Of a stretch of DNA of 9,950 bases, positions 6,217 through 9,950 are shown piece after piece. The DNA comes from Candidatus Latescibacterota bacterium (GTDB taxonomy: Bacteria > Latescibacterota > 4484-107 > B68-G9). The notes beneath the pieces are model-generated. The model searched no databases. It was not told where the DNA came from and saw only the letters and a program-made list of their open reading frames with translations. Location: positions 1 to 9,950 of the forward strand of contig DTYS01000120.1 in assembly GCA_012961755.1 (NCBI GenBank). The letters run 5' to 3'. The translations under genes and the position numbers were made by a program. Each line of letters starts with the position of its first letter. Within the stretch, counting starts at the first letter, position 1.

Positions 6217-7380
6217 TCATATCCCCTCCTCAAGCCTCGCCCCGTCGCTCGCCTCGCATACGTAAACTTCTAAACGGATGCCTGTCCTGGCCTCGTACTC
6301 CCTCCCGACGAACTCCTCGAACGTCCGAACCGCCTTCCTCTCCACGAGGTTCACTGTACATCCCCCGAAGCCGGCCCCCGTGAGCCTGGCCCCGAGCGTC
6401 CCCTCGACCGAACTCGCAAGGTCAACCAGGAGGTCCAGCTCTGGGCCGCTCACTTCGTAGTCCTCCTTGAGGCTCCTGTGGGACTCGTACATGAGCCTCC
6501 CGAATCCCTCAAGGTCCCCCCTCCGAAGGAGCTTAACAGAACTGAGGACCCTCATGTTCTCGTACACCACATGCCTCGCCCTCCTTCCGATAGTCTCCGG
6601 GAGGAGGTACTTGTAAGCTTCAAATTCCTCCCGAGGGACGTCCCTCAGGGCTCCTATCTCAGGGAGGACCTCCCTCAACCTCCTCACCGCCTCCTCGCAT
6701 TGTGCCCTCCTCTCGTTATATGCGGAGGACGCCAGCTCCCTCTTCACCCCCGAATCGCACACCACGACGGAGACATCGTCCGATAGGGGCACGTATTCGT
6801 AATTCAGGTCCCTACAGTCTAAGAAGAGGGCACGTCCCTTCCTCCCCAGGCTCGCCACGAACTGGTCCATTATTCCACAATGGACCCCCACGAACCTGTG
6901 CTCGGCCCTCTGACAGAGGAGTGCTATATCGGTCCTATCCAAAGCTATGCCGAAGAGCGAGACGAGGCCGAAGGCCACGGCTACCTCTATCGCCGCCGAG
7001 CTGCTGAGGCCGGCTCCTAAGGGCACGTCCCCCCAGATGGCCATGTCGAACCCGCCTAGCCTGTGCCCGGACGAGACCAACTCCGACACCACTCCCTTGG
7101 GGTAGTCCGCCCAGGGAACCGACGGGTCCTTACGGGGCGAGTCCACATCGAACTCGGTCCACTGTCCGAAGTTAGCCGAATATACCCTCGCCCTCCCGTC
7201 CCCCCTCCCCCTGATGGCGACCCACACCGCTCTGTCTATGGCCACTGGAAGGACGAAACCCTGGTTGTAATCCGTATGCTCCCCTATGAGGTTGACCCTC
7301 CCCGGAGCACGGGATATGAGCTCCGGCTCCCCTCTGAATGCATCCCGGAAGGCCTCCCTTACAAGTTCAGCTCCTTCCAT
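6217..7380 (-). CDS. galK: Galactokinase
   Basis: This GHMP-family kinase phosphorylates D-galactose to galactose 1-phosphate, the entry step of the Leloir pathway. It has 387 residues, the usual size. The galactokinase signature GRVNLIGEHTDYNQG is at 27-41, including the sugar-binding E34, H35 and D37. The ATP loop PLGAGLSSSAAIEVA is at 120-134. Catalytic Asp D172 lies in GIMDQF, and Y221 in SSAYNERRAQCEEA is typical of GalK. The third GHMP motif RLTGAGFGGCTV is at 332-343. ATG 7380 is chosen because GGGAGGTG lies just before it; the frame stays open to 7482 inside the upstream gene, but that part has no resemblance. The start is 11 bases after the OPT transporter stop, so the two are probably co-transcribed. 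No galT, galE or galM is in the window. Relatives acting on GalNAc or arabinose share this signature, so the exact sugar is slightly uncertain. Confidence 0.92.
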   Translation of the reverse strand: MEGAELVREAFRDAFRGEPELISRAPGRVNLIGEHTDYNQGFVLPVAIDRAVWVAIRGRGDGRARVYSANFGQWTEFDVDSPRKDPSVPWADYPKGVVSELVSSGHRLGGFDMAIWGDVPLGAGLSSSAAIEVAVAFGLVSLFGIALDRTDIALLCQRAEHRFVGVHCGIMDQFVASLGRKGRALFLDCRDLNYEYVPLSDDVSVVVCDSGVKRELASSAYNERRAQCEEAVRRLREVLPEIGALRDVPREEFEAYKYLLPETIGRRARHVVYENMRVLSSVKLLRRGDLEGFGRLMYESHRSLKEDYEVSGPELDLLVDLASSVEGTLGARLTGAGFGGCTVNLVERKAVRTFEEFVGREYEARTGIRLEVYVCEASDGARLEEGI

Positions 7381-7391
7381 GACACCTCCCG

Positions 7392-9209
7392 CTAATCGGT
7401 CCCTCCGGCGAAGCGTCGCAGTCCGGCCGCCAGAAGCCCAAATATAATAAGGGAACCCCATGAGGAAAAGCCCCCCATCCATCCCTCCGCGAACCTCAAG
7501 CTTATCCCTTGCCAGGCGAGGACCGCAAGCAGGATGCCCACAAGGGCGTCGCCAGCTATCAACCCCGAGCTGTAGAGCACTCCTGCCCTTCCTTCCGACT
7601 TCCCCCTCAGGATTCCACCCACCATTATGGGAGCTGAAAGCTCTATCGGCAGGTAAAGCCCCACGGCGAAGGGGAGGGAACGGACCCCGAGAATCTCCGC
7701 CAAGAGGGCCGTGAGCATCCCCACCAGCACGAAGGACCAGGGGAGAGAGCCGGTCATCACACCTTTGACCACCAAGGACATAAGGGTGGCCTGAGGGGCA
7801 GGAAGCTCCGACGAACCTATCCCGTAGCCCCTGTGGAGCACCAGGAGCGTCCAGCCCACGAAGGCGGCGGAAGTGGCCACCCCGAGGAGCTGTCCGACCT
7901 GCTGCTTTATCGGAGTCGCCCCTAAGAGGAACCCCGTCTTAAGGTCCTGGGATATATCTCCGGCTATGCAGATGGCCACGCACACAACCGCCCCTACGCT
8001 CAAGGCCGCCACCATCCCGGCCTGCCCCCTCCATCCGAGGGCCGACATCATAAGGCTCGTGGCCAGGAGGGTTGCTATCGTCATCCCCGAGGCCGGGTTG
8101 GATGAACTCCCCACGAGTCCCACTATCCTGGAAGAGACGTTGACGAAGAAGAAGCCGAAGAGCACCACCAGGACCGCCCCGACCGCTCCCACCGGGACCT
8201 GCGGCAGGAGGGCCAAAAGGGCGGCGCAGAGGAGCCCTCCTCCGAGGATGAGGGGCATGGGCATATCCCTCTGAGTCCTCCGTGGCTCCTCCTTAAGCTT
8301 CATCTCCGAGAACCCCGAACGGAACGATTCCCAGATCGTCGGGGCCGCCCTCACAAGGCTCGCCACTCCGCCCAGGCAAACCGCGCCCGCCCCTATGTAC
8401 CTTATGTAGTTGTGCCATATCTCGTGGGCGCCCATCTGGGATATCGGGACCGAGGCCGGGAATATGGGATGGTCCAGCCCCTTGCCGATAAGAGTTATGG
8501 CCGGGATGAAGACGAGCCATCCGAGTGCCCCTCCTGCGAATATGTAGGAGGCGATCCTTGGCCCGACTATGTACCCTACGCCCAAAAGCGCTGGGAGCAC
8601 GTCCATCCCTACCTTCACGTTCAGCCTCTTGAATACGGTCCAGGAGGGATGTTCGTCCCAGAGGCCGAGGCCGCCCATAAGGAACTTGTAGGCAGCTCCC
8701 ACCCCGAGCCCCGAAAAGACCTTCCTTGCCCCGGTCCCGCCCTTATCCCCAGCCACCAGGACCTCAGCACATGCGGTCCCCTCGGGATAGGGCAGGTTCC
8801 CGTGTTCCCGGACGATGAGGAACCTCCTCAGGGGGACCATGAATAGGACCCCTATACAACCTCCTATCGAAGATATCGCGAAAATCTGGGCGACCTTCGG
8901 TTCCATGCCCCAAAGTATTAAAGCCGGCACCGTGAATATCACCCCCGCGGCCAAGGATTCCCCGGCCGAGCCTATGGTCTGGACCATGTTGTTCTCGAGG
9001 ACCGTCCCCTTCCTGAGCATCCCCCTGAGCATGCCCATGGATATCACGGCCACCGGGATAGAAGCACTCACGGTCATTCCGACCTTAAGGCCGAGGTAAG
9101 CGTTCGCCGCGCCGAAGATGATCCCTAAGGTCGCTCCCAAGATGAGGGCCTTGACCGTGAACTCGGAGGTCGCCCCGTCGTCCGGAACGTAGGGCCTGAG
9201 ATCCGCCAT
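7392..9209 (-). CDS. OPT-superfamily oligopeptide (or metal-chelate) transporter
   Basis: This 605-residue inner-membrane protein has about 15-16 hydrophobic segments spread over its whole length. OPT family marks: ANAYLGLKVGMTVSASIP (35-52), ENNMVQTIGSAGESLAAG (72-89), LPYPEGTACAEVL (139-151) and SSSNPASGMTIATLLATS (368-385). A basic and acidic loop (about 295-316) separates the two halves. Known members import oligopeptides, modified peptides or metal-siderophore complexes by proton coupling; the substrate here cannot be read from the sequence. ATG 9209 has a strong AAGGAGGAG site that overlaps the TAA of the gene before it (9-base gap). galK follows after 11 bases. Sharing an operon with galactokinase is unusual for this family. 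The assignment to the family is secure, the substrate is not. Confidence 0.9.
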   Translation of the reverse strand: MADLRPYVPDDGATSEFTVKALILGATLGIIFGAANAYLGLKVGMTVSASIPVAVISMGMLRGMLRKGTVLENNMVQTIGSAGESLAAGVIFTVPALILWGMEPKVAQIFAISSIGGCIGVLFMVPLRRFLIVREHGNLPYPEGTACAEVLVAGDKGGTGARKVFSGLGVGAAYKFLMGGLGLWDEHPSWTVFKRLNVKVGMDVLPALLGVGYIVGPRIASYIFAGGALGWLVFIPAITLIGKGLDHPIFPASVPISQMGAHEIWHNYIRYIGAGAVCLGGVASLVRAAPTIWESFRSGFSEMKLKEEPRRTQRDMPMPLILGGGLLCAALLALLPQVPVGAVGAVLVVLFGFFFVNVSSRIVGLVGSSSNPASGMTIATLLATSLMMSALGWRGQAGMVAALSVGAVVCVAICIAGDISQDLKTGFLLGATPIKQQVGQLLGVATSAAFVGWTLLVLHRGYGIGSSELPAPQATLMSLVVKGVMTGSLPWSFVLVGMLTALLAEILGVRSLPFAVGLYLPIELSAPIMVGGILRGKSEGRAGVLYSSGLIAGDALVGILLAVLAWQGISLRFAEGWMGGFSSWGSLIIFGLLAAGLRRFAGGTD

Positions 9210-9218
9210 AGCTCCTCC

Positions 9219-9950
9219 TTACAGAAGGACCGAAAGTTCCTCGGCCGCCTTCTCGTCCAGTCCAGCCCTCACGGCCACGTTCAGGGTGTACATCCCCAAG
9301 GTCCTATACAACTCCAGGAACTCGGGGACCTCCTCCGAGAGCGCCCTGAGGTGCGCCCTTACGGTCCCGAGGTCCCCCCGAACTATAGGACCCGTAAGGG
9401 CACGTGGCAACCCCAGGTCCCTCAAGTTCTCTAAGGTCCCCAGAAGTAAGGGGAGGACCGCCTTGAGCCCCTCGTCCGGTTCCACACCCGCAGCCCTCAG
9501 GAGCCCGACGGCCGCGTCCACGAGGGCCACAAGGTAGTTCGACGCTACACAGAGGGCGGCGTGGTAGAGGACCTTAGTTCCCTTCGGAAGCTCTAAGGCA
9601 CGTCCTCCCACGTCCTCTACGAGCCTCCTCCCCATCCCGACCGCCTCCGGGTCCCCCTCCAGGGAGAAGTACGAACCCTTCAGCCTCCTCGCCCCGGTCT
9701 CGGGCTCCGCGAGGGTCTGTATCGGGTGCATCGAGAGGACGTAGGCTCCGGCCTCCTTGGCGGGGGACAGCACATCCGAGGACAGGGCTCCGCTCAAGTG
9801 GGCCACTACCTGACCGTTCCTGAAGCCCCCTCGCTCGGCTACCTGGGCACAGACCGAAGATATGGCGCCGTCGGGGACCGAAAGGATCACCAGGTCCCCC
9901 CAGGGGACCAGGTCCTCTGGTCTGTCGGAATAAACCTCCGTCCCCACCAG
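9219..9950 (-). CDS. Rossmann-fold and DUF2520 domain protein, 5' end cut by window edge
   Basis: The frame runs off the right edge (in-frame Leu codon at 9948-9950; the GTG at 9947 is probably internal) and ends with TAA at 9219-9221. About 243 residues are visible, and members are usually near 290, so the GxGxxG nucleotide-binding start is outside the window. Seen here, counting from the GTG: the second half of a Rossmann-like domain (GDLVILSVPDGAIS, 17-30; VVAHLSGALSSDVL, 47-60; LSMHPIQTLA, 71-80). A helical DUF2520 domain follows from about residue 120 (YHAALCVASNYLVALVDAA, 128-146; LTGPIVRGD, 184-192). This layout resembles ketopantoate reductase and 6-phosphogluconate dehydrogenase-like enzymes and is often labelled as a predicted oxidoreductase. 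The true reaction is not established. It is the first visible gene of the minus-strand operon with the OPT transporter and galK; the promoter must lie outside the window. Confidence 0.85.
   Translation of the reverse strand: MVGTEVYSDRPEDLVPWGDLVILSVPDGAISSVCAQVAERGGFRNGQVVAHLSGALSSDVLSPAKEAGAYVLSMHPIQTLAEPETGARRLKGSYFSLEGDPEAVGMGRRLVEDVGGRALELPKGTKVLYHAALCVASNYLVALVDAAVGLLRAAGVEPDEGLKAVLPLLLGTLENLRDLGLPRALTGPIVRGDLGTVRAHLRALSEEVPEFLELYRTLGMYTLNVAVRAGLDEKAAEELSVLL

Overview
The window comes from a GC-rich bacterial chromosome. The organism is most likely an uncultured or little-known Gram-negative (diderm) thermophile. Support for the envelope type: a kdsC-kdsD pair for the lipopolysaccharide sugar KDO, and a small lipoprotein. 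Support for thermophily is weaker: arginine is written mostly as AGG, isoleucine often as ATA, and the proteins are rich in Glu, Arg and Lys. I cannot name a phylum. Genes are tightly packed, most have clear Shine-Dalgarno sites, and there is no CRISPR array, rRNA, tRNA or insertion sequence.

Left part, plus strand (1-3537). The 3' portion of a SplB-like radical SAM protein enters from the left edge. A 207-base gap follows, holding a perfect sigma-70 consensus promoter (TTGACA, 17-base spacer, TATAAT). It drives kdsC (KDO-8-phosphate phosphatase), kdsD (arabinose-5-phosphate isomerase with two CBS domains) and rlmN (radical SAM methyltransferase for 23S rRNA and tRNA). kdsC and kdsD overlap by 13 bases, and rlmN starts 26 bases after kdsD. 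KdsD makes arabinose 5-phosphate for KDO synthesis and KdsC performs the last dephosphorylation before CMP activation.

Middle (3512-4534). A minus-strand shikimate kinase (aroK) converges on rlmN, and their coding ends overlap by 26 bases. Diverging from aroK is an unrecognised 123-residue lipoprotein with an unusual C-terminal membrane helix.

Right part, minus strand (4531-9950). In transcription order this run holds: a DUF2520 Rossmann-type protein (cut by the right edge), an OPT-family transporter, galactokinase (galK), the decayed remains of a Gfo/Idh/MocA sugar oxidoreductase, and a DUF6807 ('PmoA-like') protein. The first three genes have gaps of 9-11 bases and look like one operon. 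The pseudogene keeps family motifs in the right order but has lost about half its length and is split between frames. The DUF6807 gene has its own likely promoter, lying in the last bases of the pseudogene. Galactokinase, the oxidoreductase relic and DUF6807 suggest a carbohydrate-use cluster that is partly decaying.

No clearly new defence or mobile system is visible. The most notable items are the uncatalogued oxidoreductase pseudogene, the promoter at its end, the perfect consensus promoter of the KDO operon, and the doubly membrane-anchored lipoprotein.
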